A DNA stretch of 64,000 nt from assembly GCF_000212415.1 (NCBI RefSeq), contig NC_015500.1, forward strand, positions 496,001-560,000, read 5' to 3'. Every line of letters starts with the position of its first letter. The stretch's first letter is position 1. The notes beneath the pieces are model-generated. The model was not told the DNA's origin, made no database searches, and saw only the letters and a program-made list of their open reading frames with translations. Positions 7,201-16,457 of this stretch are shown here, one piece after another. The position numbers and the translations under genes were made by a program. The DNA is from Treponema brennaborense DSM 12168. Lineage in GTDB: Bacteria > Spirochaetota > Spirochaetia > Treponematales > Treponemataceae.

Positions 7201-9801
7201 TTATTTCCCTGACAAAAGCGTCTGCAGTTCCAAAATAGCCTTCATGTCGTACTCGTTGCCATTCAAATCACTGAGCAAGTTTGACAAATTCTTTTCGCTT
7301 TCTGTAATTTCATTTTCAAGGCTTAACAATGTATCGCTGTATTTTGTTGCAAGGTTTTCTATCTGTTCAGAAAAATCATGAATCAATACAGACGGCATAT
7401 TGTACAAAGCGGTTATCAGCGGTGTAATCCATTTTAATTCAAGTAATTTCTTTTGTTCTTCTTTAGACAAGCCTTCAATTGTTTCCTTAGTTTTTATATG
7501 CAATGCGTTTTCTTCATTTTTAATAGCATCTTTTAATGGCTTTTGTGATTTTATGATTTCATCAGCCTTCAAAAGTTTTGCCTCAAAGGTGTCGTCGTTT
7601 CCTGTATAAACTGGCAAAGGCTGCTTTTCTTTTTTGCAGTCGTCCTTTATTTCTTTTATTGCAGAAGCTAGTTCTTTTGTTACAAAGGCATCGTTTGTTT
7701 CATTTAAGATGCTGCCTTCCTTTTCTTCTTCTGTAAAACTTTCAATTATTTGATTTAGTTCTTCTTCTGTTTGAGAAAGCTGTTCTTTTTTTTGTTCAAT
7801 TGAATTTAATTCTGTTTGCAGCAGTGTTTTCTGCACCAGTTCAAATGGCAGAATATGACCGACCCAGCCTTCCTGCACTTCTTCTATCAGACCTTTTTTC
7901 TTCTTTTCAACCATGTGCGGGTCAACTTGCGTTATTGCCGCATCTCCTTCTGTCTGAATTATTTCAATATCGTCGGTAATCTTATTCCAGCCATCATCTA
8001 AAATCTGGAACGCCTGATATTTATCGAGCAGCTCCATATCAGTAAACCGGGCAAATAAATCATCAGATAAAATGCTTTCTTCTTTATTAGTATTTATGGA
8101 CTGAATATCGTCCAGCAGTTCTTTTTTGAGATAGTCAGTTATTGTGTTAAAATGAAAATCAAACAGTTTTTCAAACTTTTTAATATCAGCATGATTTGTT
8201 ATGCACTCTTTAATGTCTTTTACTGCCAAAGCTGAATATGAATCATTCACTGGCGTAAACAATGCTTTTTTCAATGCGGAGAATTTTTCCCAGAAATTGT
8301 TTAGTTTTTCAATTTCATTGTTTGGAATTCCTCCGAATAGAGAAGAATATAAATCATAGCTTTCTGATGTATCTGATGAATCAACATACCGAGGTATGTT
8401 CAAATTGTATTCGTTTTGGCGGATTACTTCTTTTTTTACAAGCGAAGAGTAACCTGGAATTGAAAGGCGGCCATTTACGGTGTCAGTTATCCGCTTGATA
8501 TCAGAAGAACGCAGCTTGTTGTTTTTTCCTTCTTTTATATACCCCTTGGAAGCGTCAACTATGAGAACATCGGAATCGGTTCTTTTTTGTCTCAGAACTA
8601 TAATAACTGTTGGGATGCCTGTTCCAAAAAAAATATTTGCAGGCAATCCTATAATTGCCTGTATCTGGTCTTTTTCTATAAGCTTCTTGCGTATTTCGCC
8701 TTCTTCACCGCCACGGAACAAAACACCATGCGGAAGTACGATTGTCATAATTCCATCTGGTTTTACGTGATACAAATCATGAAGCAAAAAAGCGTAGTCA
8801 GCCTTTGATTTTGGAGCAAGTCCATAATTTGAATAACGCGGGTCATTTTCTTTATTTGTTGAATCCCACTTTTGTGAATAAGGCGGATTTGAAACTACTG
8901 CATCAACATACAACGGGTCGTATGTATGAACCGGATCGTTTTCATCAAAGTACGGCCAGTCGCTTTCCAAGGTGTCAGCATTTCTGGTAACGATATTATC
9001 AGGCAGAATATTTCGCATAATAAGATTCATTCTGGTAAGGTTGTATGTATTTTGCTTTAGTTCCTGTGCGTAATATTTTATGTTGTTTTTGTTATCGATA
9101 TGTTTTGCAACACTGCGACCAATGTTTATTAAAAGAGAACCAGAGCCGCTTGTTGGGTCATAGATTTTTATTTCTTTTCTGTTTTTTAAATGGAACGCAA
9201 TAACTTCAGACATTAAAAGGGAAACTTCATGTGGCGTGTAGAATTCACCGGCTTTTTTACCTGCATTCGCGGCAAACATGCTGATTAAATATTCATAGAC
9301 AAAGCCCAATACGTCGTAATCCTGCTTTCCGTCCATTGGTATGTCATTTATTAAAGCGAGAAGTTTGCTGATTGCACTTGTTTGAGAGGCAGCTGTTTCT
9401 CCCAGTTTGCTCAAACCAGATTGCAATGTATTAAAGATACCGTCAAATACTTTTTTATGGGCAGGATTGATTAAACGGCTAAAAGCGGAAAGTGCATCAC
9501 GTACATTTGAAACGTCAAAATCTTTCCCTTTAGTTATCCATGTGGAAAATAGATTTTCATACGCTATAAAATATCCAATATTGCTTTTTATGTAGGTAGC
9601 AGTTTCTGCATCATTTTCAGAAAACTTTTTAATATCGGCGTCAGTACAGCCATTTTTCTTTGCAAAACGCAACTCTGTTTCTGAAAGATATTTATAGAAG
9701 ATAAAGCCAAGTATGTAATCTTTATATTCATTCGCTTCTATTTTAGACCGCATTTCATTTGCAGATTCCCAAATTTTTGTTGCCAGCTGCTGTTTGTTCA
9801 T
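7201..9801 (-). CDS. hsdM: Type I restriction-modification DNA methyltransferase M
   Basis: About 866 residues from ATG 9801, which has GGAG eight bases upstream; a TTG at 9816 in frame is less likely. The N-terminal HsdM_N helical domain (residues 1-150) is followed by an N6-adenine methyltransferase. Its SAM motif is DPTSGSGS (near 215-222) and its catalytic motif is NPPYS (near 305). The protein is far longer than the usual 500 or so residues of HsdM. The extra C-terminal 350 residues are charged and helical, likely coiled coil, as in the larger HsdM group. It is the first gene of the leftward operon. No hsdR is visible in the window. Confidence 0.95.
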   Translation of the reverse strand: MNKQQLATKIWESANEMRSKIEANEYKDYILGFIFYKYLSETELRFAKKNGCTDADIKKFSENDAETATYIKSNIGYFIAYENLFSTWITKGKDFDVSNVRDALSAFSRLINPAHKKVFDGIFNTLQSGLSKLGETAASQTSAISKLLALINDIPMDGKQDYDVLGFVYEYLISMFAANAGKKAGEFYTPHEVSLLMSEVIAFHLKNRKEIKIYDPTSGSGSLLINIGRSVAKHIDNKNNIKYYAQELKQNTYNLTRMNLIMRNILPDNIVTRNADTLESDWPYFDENDPVHTYDPLYVDAVVSNPPYSQKWDSTNKENDPRYSNYGLAPKSKADYAFLLHDLYHVKPDGIMTIVLPHGVLFRGGEEGEIRKKLIEKDQIQAIIGLPANIFFGTGIPTVIIVLRQKRTDSDVLIVDASKGYIKEGKNNKLRSSDIKRITDTVNGRLSIPGYSSLVKKEVIRQNEYNLNIPRYVDSSDTSESYDLYSSLFGGIPNNEIEKLNNFWEKFSALKKALFTPVNDSYSALAVKDIKECITNHADIKKFEKLFDFHFNTITDYLKKELLDDIQSINTNKEESILSDDLFARFTDMELLDKYQAFQILDDGWNKITDDIEIIQTEGDAAITQVDPHMVEKKKKGLIEEVQEGWVGHILPFELVQKTLLQTELNSIEQKKEQLSQTEEELNQIIESFTEEEKEGSILNETNDAFVTKELASAIKEIKDDCKKEKQPLPVYTGNDDTFEAKLLKADEIIKSQKPLKDAIKNEENALHIKTKETIEGLSKEEQKKLLELKWITPLITALYNMPSVLIHDFSEQIENLATKYSDTLLSLENEITESEKNLSNLLSDLNGNEYDMKAILELQTLLSGK

Positions 9802-9857
9802 AGAATATTGCTCCAACGGTTTATCACATTATTATAACATTATTTATATGGATTTAA

Positions 9858-9886
9858 CAGATACAGGTTCCTGCTTTTTCTGTCAA
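9858..9886 (-). promoter_or_regulatory. Putative sigma-70 promoter of the hsdM operon
   Basis: On the minus strand TTGACA (9881-9886) and TATCTG (9858-9863) are 17 bases apart, about 60 bases before hsdM. A further TATAAT at 9831-9836 could serve a second, closer promoter. Confidence 0.5.
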
Positions 9887-10094
9887 ATATCACTCTTTTA
9901 AAATGTTTTCAAGTATACGCTTCTGCTGAATTATAATTCCATTTATTTCAAGGTGTTCACTTTAAAGAAAGAAATTTCTGGCTAACTTAATATTTGCAAG
10001 TTTTCTACGAAAACTCGGTAAGTTTGCGCAGCAAACGACATTTTCCATATTCCAAGAAATTCAATTGTATGTCTGTTTCTTAACCAATTTTTGA

Positions 10095-10809
10095 TTATGT
10101 CAGCCGCTCGGTTTTCACTTTGTTTACTATTTCCCACGGATTGAATTCCAGCCGCTGCAGGAGTGCGTCGTGCAGTTTTTTTGAAATCGGTACAGGGCGA
10201 TCTTCTCCGTTCTTCGTGGATTTTATGCCGATATAGTCATCCCAAGAGTGTGCAACAAGGATGTAATCCTCATGTATGTCCTCCACGCGTAGAGTCTGAA
10301 TTTCCCCGGCGCGCATTCCTGTGTACATCGCAAGAATGTTCTCGAGCTGGTACATCTTGTTCTCCCATTTTGTCTCGAACAGTTTCGGGATAAGTTCCGC
10401 GGACTTTTTTTCTTTTCTGTAGGGGGATTTTTCGTAGTTCTAGAATTCAAGAAGATACGGAACGACAGGATTGCTCTCCAGTGTCGCCCTCACGATTCCC
10501 GATACAAGGTATTTCCGCTCAATCAGAATGTTCACGATTTTCTGAATGTCCGAGAAATCAAAGTTCATGATTTCAGTTGCCTGAGCCAGTTGATTTTCTC
10601 AAGGTCGGTCTTCGCCTTGTCGGGTTTGGCTGCGTTGATTTTTGCCGGGATATTGCCGTTTGCAAGCCACTGATACGCCACTTTCTGTGCGTCATCATAA
10701 TTGGCAGTTCCCGTGCTCTTTTGGAACGTGAGGAGCCATCTTCAAGACGAAATTTCACGTAGTAATTGCCGCCATGGCGTTTTGTTGTTGAATAAAAAAG
10801 TCTGGCCAT
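10095..10809 (-). pseudogene. Decayed tyrosine recombinase (phage-type integrase)
   Basis: Reading leftward from ATG 10809, the frame opens with MARLFYSTTKRHGGNYYVKF, a phage-integrase N-terminus. It shifts frame near 10720, where the matching continuation STGTANYDDAQKVAYQWLAN lies in another frame. It meets a stop near 10570 and a TAG near 10441. The last piece is a catalytic-domain fragment, MYTGMRAGEIQTLRVEDI and GEDRPVPISKKLHDAL, up to 10095. The box I arginine (TGMRAGE) is present, but the C-terminal HxxR and tyrosine are missing. The gene is therefore dead and truncated. It lies beside the tRNA fragment at 10973, and probably mediated arrival of the AT-rich island to its left. Confidence 0.85.
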
Positions 10810-10972
10810 AGAAACCACCTGAAAATACAGCCTGAAAAGTTTTCATAAAAACCTTTCATAAATCTGCTATGTAGTTCCACGCTAAGCCTATTCAAGATAG
10901 ATTTAGAAGTATCGTAGCTCCTTGTAACACAGAGGTTTGAAAATTAGCCGAGTGGCGCTCGGAACGGTAGTG

Positions 10973-11017
10973 GCACGCGAGGGCAGAACTCGAACCAACG
11001 GCCTCCGGGTTATGAAT
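10973..11017 (-). other. 3' fragment of an initiator tRNA-Met gene (possible att site)
   Basis: On the minus strand the sequence runs TTCATAACCCGGAGG, then CCGTTGGTTCGAGT, then TCTGCCCTCGCG. This matches anticodon loop (CAT), the CCC side of the initiator-type anticodon stem, variable loop, T arm and acceptor 3' strand. The 5' half of a tRNA is absent, and the T stem is imperfect (one T-T mismatch and wobbles). It is therefore not a working tRNA. A tRNA 3' end beside an integrase remnant is the usual mark of an integration junction. Confidence 0.55.
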
Positions 11018-11094
11018 CTGCGGATCGCGCCTGCCGCAGGTTCATCTGTTCCCGTATCAGGTACTGAAACCGTACGTGTAGCGTTGAATATTAC

Positions 11095-11307
11095 GTGTCA
11101 AGTAATAAAGCCTCGTGTCAGACGAGGAATCTGCGTGTCAGACGAGGAATCTGCGTGTCAGACGAGAAATCAGTGTGTCAGACGAGGAATCTGTATGTCA
11201 GACGAGGAATCTGCATGTCAGACGAGAAATCAGTGTGTCAGACGAGGAATCTGTGTGTCAGACGAGGAATCTGTGTGTCAGACGAGGAATCTGTGTGTCA
11301 GACGATG
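11095..11307. repeat. 20-bp tandem repeat (minisatellite)
   Basis: Nine full copies of GTGTCAGACGAGGAATCTGC run from 11115 to 11294, with degenerate copies on each side. Variants are ordered (…GGAATCTGC, …GAAATCAGT, …GGAATCTGT), which suggests unequal duplication of blocks. Each unit holds a small inverted repeat CAGA/TCTG. There are no spacers, so it is not CRISPR. It lies between the tRNA fragment and the MATE gene. It happens to be open in several frames but is probably not translated. Confidence 0.95.
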
Positions 11308-11380
11308 CTGCCGGCTGTATGCGGGTTTGTGGAAAATACGGGTTCTTGCACAAACGGCGGAATTGTTTCAGAATATCGGA

Positions 11381-12748
11381 ATGAACCGTTTTGAAGCGGA
11401 TACCGCCGGGTTTTCCGCAATGCTTGAAACGCCGGTACCCCGGCTTGTCTCCCGGCTGGCCGTCCCGACCATTATCAGTATGCTGGTATCCGCGTTATAC
11501 AATACGGCGGATACTTTTTTCGTCTCGCAGCTCGGAACGAGTGCAAGCGGAGCGGTCGGAATCGTTTTTTCGCTGATGGCGGTTATTCAGGCCGTCGGAT
11601 TTACGCTCGGTATGGGGGCGGGCAGTCTGGTTTCGCGGAATCTCGGCGCGCGGCAGCCGGACGCCGCCGACGGCATCGCTTCGACCGCGTTTTTTTCCGC
11701 ACTGTTGGGCGGTCTGATCATCACGGCAGGCGGTATGCTGTTTCTTGATCCGCTGATGCATCTGTTGGGGGCGACTCCGACGATCCTGCCGTATGCCCGC
11801 GACTACGGCCGCTATATCCTGTTCGGTGCACCGCTGATGTGTGCGTCGTTCGTGCTGAACAATGTACTGCGGTCACAGGGAAAAGCCGCGCTTTCCCTGA
11901 TCGGCCTTGCATCGGGCGGTATCCTGAACATCATACTTGATCCGATGTTCATTTTCGGTTTGGAGATGGGCATATCGGGTGCCGCTGTCGCGACGCTGAT
12001 CAGTCAGTGTGTCAGTTTTTCCCTGCTGCTGAGCATGTTTGCGCGGCGCAAAAGTACTGCGCGGATCAAATTACGGTTTGCATTCGTCCGATTCGGCCGG
12101 AATGCGGTGCAGATTGTTAAAAACGGTTTGCCGTCTTTATGTCGGCAAGGACTTGCGGCTCTCGCGGCTGTCGCTCTGAACGTTCAAGCCGGCCGGTACG
12201 GCGACGCAGCCGTTGCGGGAATGTCCGTAACGGCTCGTGTTTTTATGTTCGTCGCATCCGTTATGATCGGATTAGGGCAGGGATTTCAGCCGGTGGCGGG
12301 ATTCAATTACGGCGCCGGCCGGTATGACAGGGTCAAAGCTGCGTTTTGGTTTATCGTGCGTACCGGCTGCGTGCTTATGGGGTGCGCGTCGGTAATCCTG
12401 TTTATTGCCGCTCCGCACGTCGTCCGCGTTTTCAGAAACGATCCCGCAGTCGTTGCGGTCGGAAGTGCCGCTATCCGCTGGCAAAGTGTGGCGCTGATAC
12501 TTCAACCGCTCATCGTCGGTTCAAATATGCTGCTGCAATCGACCGGACAGTCCCGGCAGGCGACGTTCCTTTCAAGTTGCCGGCAGGGTATCTTTTTTCT
12601 GCCGCTTATCGTGCTGCTGCCGTACGCCGGCGGTTTGGCGGGAATAGAAATAACGCAGACGGTTTCGGATTTGCTGACCGCCGCCGTTTGCGTTCCGTTT
12701 CTGATTCGTTTTTTCCGCAGGCTGAACGCCGCACCGATCGCGCGTTAG
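11381..12748 (+). CDS. MATE family multidrug/metabolite exporter
   Basis: About 455 residues from ATG 11381. The open frame continues upstream through the minisatellite, but the protein family starts here (PRLVSRLAVPTIISMLVSALYNTADTFFV). It has the twelve-helix MatE layout of two repeated halves, with typical phrases GMGAGSLVSRNLGA near residue 80 and IGLGQGFQPVAGFNYGAG near 300. The family exchanges Na+ or H+ for cationic drugs or metabolites across the inner membrane. No strong RBS is seen before 11381. The gene lies just outside the AT-rich island and has the GC content of the backbone. Confidence 0.93.
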   Translation: MNRFEADTAGFSAMLETPVPRLVSRLAVPTIISMLVSALYNTADTFFVSQLGTSASGAVGIVFSLMAVIQAVGFTLGMGAGSLVSRNLGARQPDAADGIASTAFFSALLGGLIITAGGMLFLDPLMHLLGATPTILPYARDYGRYILFGAPLMCASFVLNNVLRSQGKAALSLIGLASGGILNIILDPMFIFGLEMGISGAAVATLISQCVSFSLLLSMFARRKSTARIKLRFAFVRFGRNAVQIVKNGLPSLCRQGLAALAAVALNVQAGRYGDAAVAGMSVTARVFMFVASVMIGLGQGFQPVAGFNYGAGRYDRVKAAFWFIVRTGCVLMGCASVILFIAAPHVVRVFRNDPAVVAVGSAAIRWQSVALILQPLIVGSNMLLQSTGQSRQATFLSSCRQGIFFLPLIVLLPYAGGLAGIEITQTVSDLLTAAVCVPFLIRFFRRLNAAPIAR

Positions 12749-12791
12749 CCGATGAAGCCCGCGCGCGACGGTGAATCGAAGCGGTTCCAGA

Positions 12792-14972
12792 TCAGCAGAT
12801 CGCGGCTGAAATCAATTTGACTACTTCTTCCGCCGTTTGTGCGTTGATGATGCGTTCGCACACTTGCCCGTTGCGGATGACGCCCGCGATCGAAGCGAGA
12901 AACTGCAGATGCGGCGCCGCCGTGTGTTTGGGAGAAACCACCATAACGAACAGTTTCGACGGGTTGCCGTCGAGCGAGCCGAATTCGATGCCTTCTTTTT
13001 TAATGCCGATCGCGACGCACAGGGACTGCACGCCGTCGGTTTTGGCGTGCGGCATGGCGATTCCGTTCTGCATACCGGTGCTCATGGTGCTTTCACGGGA
13101 AGTTACGTCGTGCAGAACCGTTTCCCAATCGGTTACCTTTCCCGAATTGGCGAGCAGCGCCACCATTTCCTGCAATATCTGATCTTTCGTGGTTCCTTTC
13201 AGGTTTACGGAAACCGTATGAGGCGTTATCAGCTTGAACAGATGCGGATCGGCTTTTATTTCGCCTTCAATCGTGTTCCGTTTGAATTCAAGCGGATCGC
13301 ACGCGGCTTTCAGATCCTGAATGGATTCGCTTAACTTCAAAACGACTTCGTACATCGACGTGCGTACGAAGCCCGCCGTATTCGCCGTCGTTTCTATTTT
13401 GACGAACTGTTCTTCTTCTATAATGGAAAGCGACATGCTGCCTTTGCGTGCCTGTGAAAGCCCGTCGTCGATATTCATCATTTGGACGTAAAAACCTTCC
13501 GCTTTCAAGTCCTTTATCAGCGTGTCCACGACCAAATCTGCAATTTCGTCGGTACCGAAGTCCCACGACATCGTTTCCGAATCGCTCGCAGCCGATTCGC
13601 GTCTGGTACCGCGGCCGGGCATTTTAAGTGAAAAGTTCAGAATCGGCGGGGCAACGAGTGTCGTAACGAGCGTCATCATGATGACGACGCCGAACAGCCG
13701 TTCGTCGAGAATGCCCGCCGTCATACCGATGCCGGCTATGATAAGCGCGACTTCACCGCGCGGAATCATTCCCGCACCGATTCGGAACGCCCCTTTCAGG
13801 TTGAAGCCGAGCACGAGCGTCGGCAGTCCGCAGCCGAGGACTTTCGCAAGAACGGCGCCGGCGGTGTACACCAGCCCGAATATCAGCACCGGGGCGGAAG
13901 CCAATTCGCCGACGTTGACCATCATACCCATGACGGCAAAAAATATCGGTACGAAAAACTCGTACAAGCCGTGGATGCGCTCCTGAATGACGGCGGCGAT
14001 GTCCGTTCCCGACAGGGACAGTCCCGTAACGTACGCGCCGATGATCATCGCGAGTCCCTGTTTTTCAAATACGCCGGCAAGCAGCAAGCCGATTCCGAGC
14101 GCGCAGATCGAAAAATCATACGAATGCTTGAAGAATTTAAGGAATCCCGCGATTTTTTTTGAAAAAATGAGACCGAGCGCCGTAAAACCGAGCCAAATGC
14201 CGAACGCGCGCGCGGCTATCAGACCTATTTTGACTCCGCTGACTGAACCGCCGGAACCGGTCATAACGGCGACGATGCCGAGCACGACGGCGAGCAGGAT
14301 AATACCGAGTACGTCGTCGAAAACCGCCGCGGCGAGCGTGGTAACGCCTTCAGGCGAATCCATTTTTTTCTGATCGGAAAGGATTCGCGCCGTGATGCCG
14401 ACGGACGTGGCCGTAGACATGATGCCCATGAACAGACAGCGCGGATCCATCAGCGAGGTATGCAGCATGAACGCGCCCACGCCCGCTCCGAAGCCGAACG
14501 AAAACACGACGCCGCCGATACCGACGATGCCGCCGGCAACCGAATACTTCAAAAACAGCGCGAAGTCCGTTTCAAGCCCGGAAGCGAACAGCAGGATAAT
14601 GGAGGCTACGGTCGCAAAACTGTACAATTCGGGACTGACGGCGAGCGTCGCGGAATTGAGCGGGAACATGCCCTGCGGAAAACCGGGAAGCGCGATTCCG
14701 CCGAGTGCGTACGGCCCGATTGCCACGCCCGCGAGCAGTTCGCCGAGCACGCTCGGTATTCCGAGCTTTTTGACCAGCATACCGCCGAATCTGACTGCAA
14801 ACAGGATAATTCCTATCTGCAGTACCAGATTTGCCATAACGGCCGTAATGTCTTCATCAGACGCGAACGCGGAACCCGTGGCGAATGCGAACAAGAGAAC
14901 CGCCAAAATCAAATACCGGTACGCGAACGTTTTGCGCGCAAGGGTTTTCGGTTTAAATTTTTTTGTGTCCAT
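12792..14972 (-). CDS. CPA2-type cation/proton antiporter with C-terminal PTS EIIA domain
   Basis: About 726 residues from ATG 14972, preceded by GAGGG; a TTG at 14984 is in frame. After an N-terminal hydrophobic helix comes a Na+/H+ exchanger domain of the KefB/NapA group (FGGMLVKKLGIPSVLGELLAG near residue 60, MIPRGEVALIIAGIGM near 400). A linker region (450-575) follows. Then comes a PTS EIIA type 2 domain (LITPHTVSVNLKG to about 720) with the phosphorylatable histidine in the motif MPHAKTDGV. The fusion suggests that ion exchange is tuned by PTS phosphorylation state, an inference from the domain pair. It stands alone on the minus strand. Confidence 0.92.
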   Translation of the reverse strand: MDTKKFKPKTLARKTFAYRYLILAVLLFAFATGSAFASDEDITAVMANLVLQIGIILFAVRFGGMLVKKLGIPSVLGELLAGVAIGPYALGGIALPGFPQGMFPLNSATLAVSPELYSFATVASIILLFASGLETDFALFLKYSVAGGIVGIGGVVFSFGFGAGVGAFMLHTSLMDPRCLFMGIMSTATSVGITARILSDQKKMDSPEGVTTLAAAVFDDVLGIILLAVVLGIVAVMTGSGGSVSGVKIGLIAARAFGIWLGFTALGLIFSKKIAGFLKFFKHSYDFSICALGIGLLLAGVFEKQGLAMIIGAYVTGLSLSGTDIAAVIQERIHGLYEFFVPIFFAVMGMMVNVGELASAPVLIFGLVYTAGAVLAKVLGCGLPTLVLGFNLKGAFRIGAGMIPRGEVALIIAGIGMTAGILDERLFGVVIMMTLVTTLVAPPILNFSLKMPGRGTRRESAASDSETMSWDFGTDEIADLVVDTLIKDLKAEGFYVQMMNIDDGLSQARKGSMSLSIIEEEQFVKIETTANTAGFVRTSMYEVVLKLSESIQDLKAACDPLEFKRNTIEGEIKADPHLFKLITPHTVSVNLKGTTKDQILQEMVALLANSGKVTDWETVLHDVTSRESTMSTGMQNGIAMPHAKTDGVQSLCVAIGIKKEGIEFGSLDGNPSKLFVMVVSPKHTAAPHLQFLASIAGVIRNGQVCERIINAQTAEEVVKLISAAIC

Positions 14973-15071
14973 AATTTCCCTCAAGTTTTGATAAGTATGT
15001 CATATTTTGAGCAGCGGCTCAATCTTTCGTATAAATATTAACCGTTTTTTAACGGAAATCTCATATTTTCA

Positions 15072-15093
15072 GTGTAACGGATTTCTGTTACAC
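15072..15093 (-). terminator. Hairpin at the end of the second MATE gene
   Basis: GTGTAAC and GTTACAC form a perfect 7-bp stem overlapping the stop codon of the MATE gene at 15088. Only a weak A/T-rich tail follows on the minus strand, so termination is a guess. Confidence 0.4.
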
Positions 15094-16434
15094 CGTAACG
15101 TCGTGCAGCCATTTTTTCGATTTTAACCGAACGAATCCCGCTGAGGATTTGAAAATTTCTTCCGATAAAATGCAGATGTAGACAGCCCACGGTTCGGCGT
15201 GCAGCACGAGCGCCGCAACGGCACCCAACGGCAAGGCAATCGTCCACATGAACAGAATGTCGCAGATTGCAGCGAATACGGTGTCTCCGCCGGAACGGCA
15301 AATTCCGACGATCATGCACATGTTGAAACTTTTGAACGGATACGTGCACATCATCACGAGCAGCATCCGCGCCGCCTGCATAATGATTTCCGGATCTACT
15401 TTAAAAAACAACGGCAGCGCCTTTGATAAGGGAATCAGCCATATGCCGATAAACACCGACATGATCGGCATGAAAACGGCGAATTTATTCGCGTACCGGT
15501 ATGCTTCCGTCCGATCGCTCGCGCCGATTTTTTTGCCGATGATGATCGCCGCCGCGTTTCCGACGCCGATGAAGAACACCCAAGTCAGCTGTGAAATGGT
15601 GCCGGTGATATTGAACGCGGCTATGGCGTCGGTTCCCGCACGGGCAAAGATTGCATTCTGCACGGTAATGCCGAGCCCCCAAAACGTTTCGTTCAGGATA
15701 ACGGGAAACGCTATTTTCACGTATTTTGCAACGAACGCCGTCCCGTACGAGAACAATTCTTTCGGCCGCGCCGCCGCTTCGTATTTTTTCCGGTAGGCGG
15801 TAACGAGCAGCACGGCGAGTTCCAATGCGCGCGAAATGACTGTCGCCGCGGCGGCTCCCACGACGCCCATCGCCGGAACGGGGCCGGCGCCGAAGATGAA
15901 CACGTAATTCAGCAATCCGTTCGCTACGAGTGACGCGATCGTCGCAATCATGGGCAGTTTCACGTGTTCGGTGCTGCGGAAAGCCTGCGAATACACGAAA
16001 CTGACCGCCATCATCGGATAACTGCACGCAACGACGCGCAGATACGCGCCGCCTGCTTTGACGACCGCGGGATCTTTCGAGTACAGTCCGATAAGGAATT
16101 CGGGAGCCGCAAGCGCCGCTGCGGTAAACAGCGCCGCAACTACGCTTGCAAAACTGAGCGCGATACCGAGCGTCCGCCTGATGCCGGCGACGTCTTTTTT
16201 GCCCCAATATTGCGCGATAAAGATGGCGCCGCCGGAGGAAATGCCGAACAGGATCATGTTCAGCATGAAAAATATCTGGTTGCCCAGTCCGACTGCGGCA
16301 ATCTCGACCGCGCCCAATTGCCCGACCATAATCGTATCGAGCATATTGATAAAAGACTGCATCAGATTCTGCAGGATAATGGGAACGGCTATGACGACGA
16401 GCGTCCGGTAAAAGGTTTTGTCAATTCTGAACAT
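15088..16434 (-). CDS. MATE family exporter (second copy)
   Basis: A 448-residue membrane protein with twelve predicted helices in two MatE repeats. The start MFRIDKTFYRTLVVIAVPIILQ is typical, with SFINMLDTIMVGQLG and GISSGGAIFIAQYWGKKDV following. It differs clearly from the MATE protein at 11381 and resembles the clostridial/treponemal NorM-like group. Substrate unknown. It is followed at 16458 by the UPF0210 gene in the same direction (23-base gap), so they may share a transcript read from the UPF0210 gene into this one. Confidence 0.92.
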   Translation of the reverse strand: MFRIDKTFYRTLVVIAVPIILQNLMQSFINMLDTIMVGQLGAVEIAAVGLGNQIFFMLNMILFGISSGGAIFIAQYWGKKDVAGIRRTLGIALSFASVVAALFTAAALAAPEFLIGLYSKDPAVVKAGGAYLRVVACSYPMMAVSFVYSQAFRSTEHVKLPMIATIASLVANGLLNYVFIFGAGPVPAMGVVGAAAATVISRALELAVLLVTAYRKKYEAAARPKELFSYGTAFVAKYVKIAFPVILNETFWGLGITVQNAIFARAGTDAIAAFNITGTISQLTWVFFIGVGNAAAIIIGKKIGASDRTEAYRYANKFAVFMPIMSVFIGIWLIPLSKALPLFFKVDPEIIMQAARMLLVMMCTYPFKSFNMCMIVGICRSGGDTVFAAICDILFMWTIALPLGAVAALVLHAEPWAVYICILSEEIFKSSAGFVRLKSKKWLHDVTV

Positions 16435-16457
16435 AATGCAAACGGAAAAACGCGCCG

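Noticed and set aside
10973-11017. Functional tRNA gene
   Set aside because: Only the 3' half is present, and the T stem has a mismatch, so it cannot fold as a full tRNA.
11095-11307. CRISPR array
   Set aside because: The units are 20 bp with no spacers between them and no cas genes nearby.
10937-11380. N-terminal extension of the MATE protein through the minisatellite
   Set aside because: The repeat is open in several frames because of its unit sequence, and the MATE family starts at 11381.
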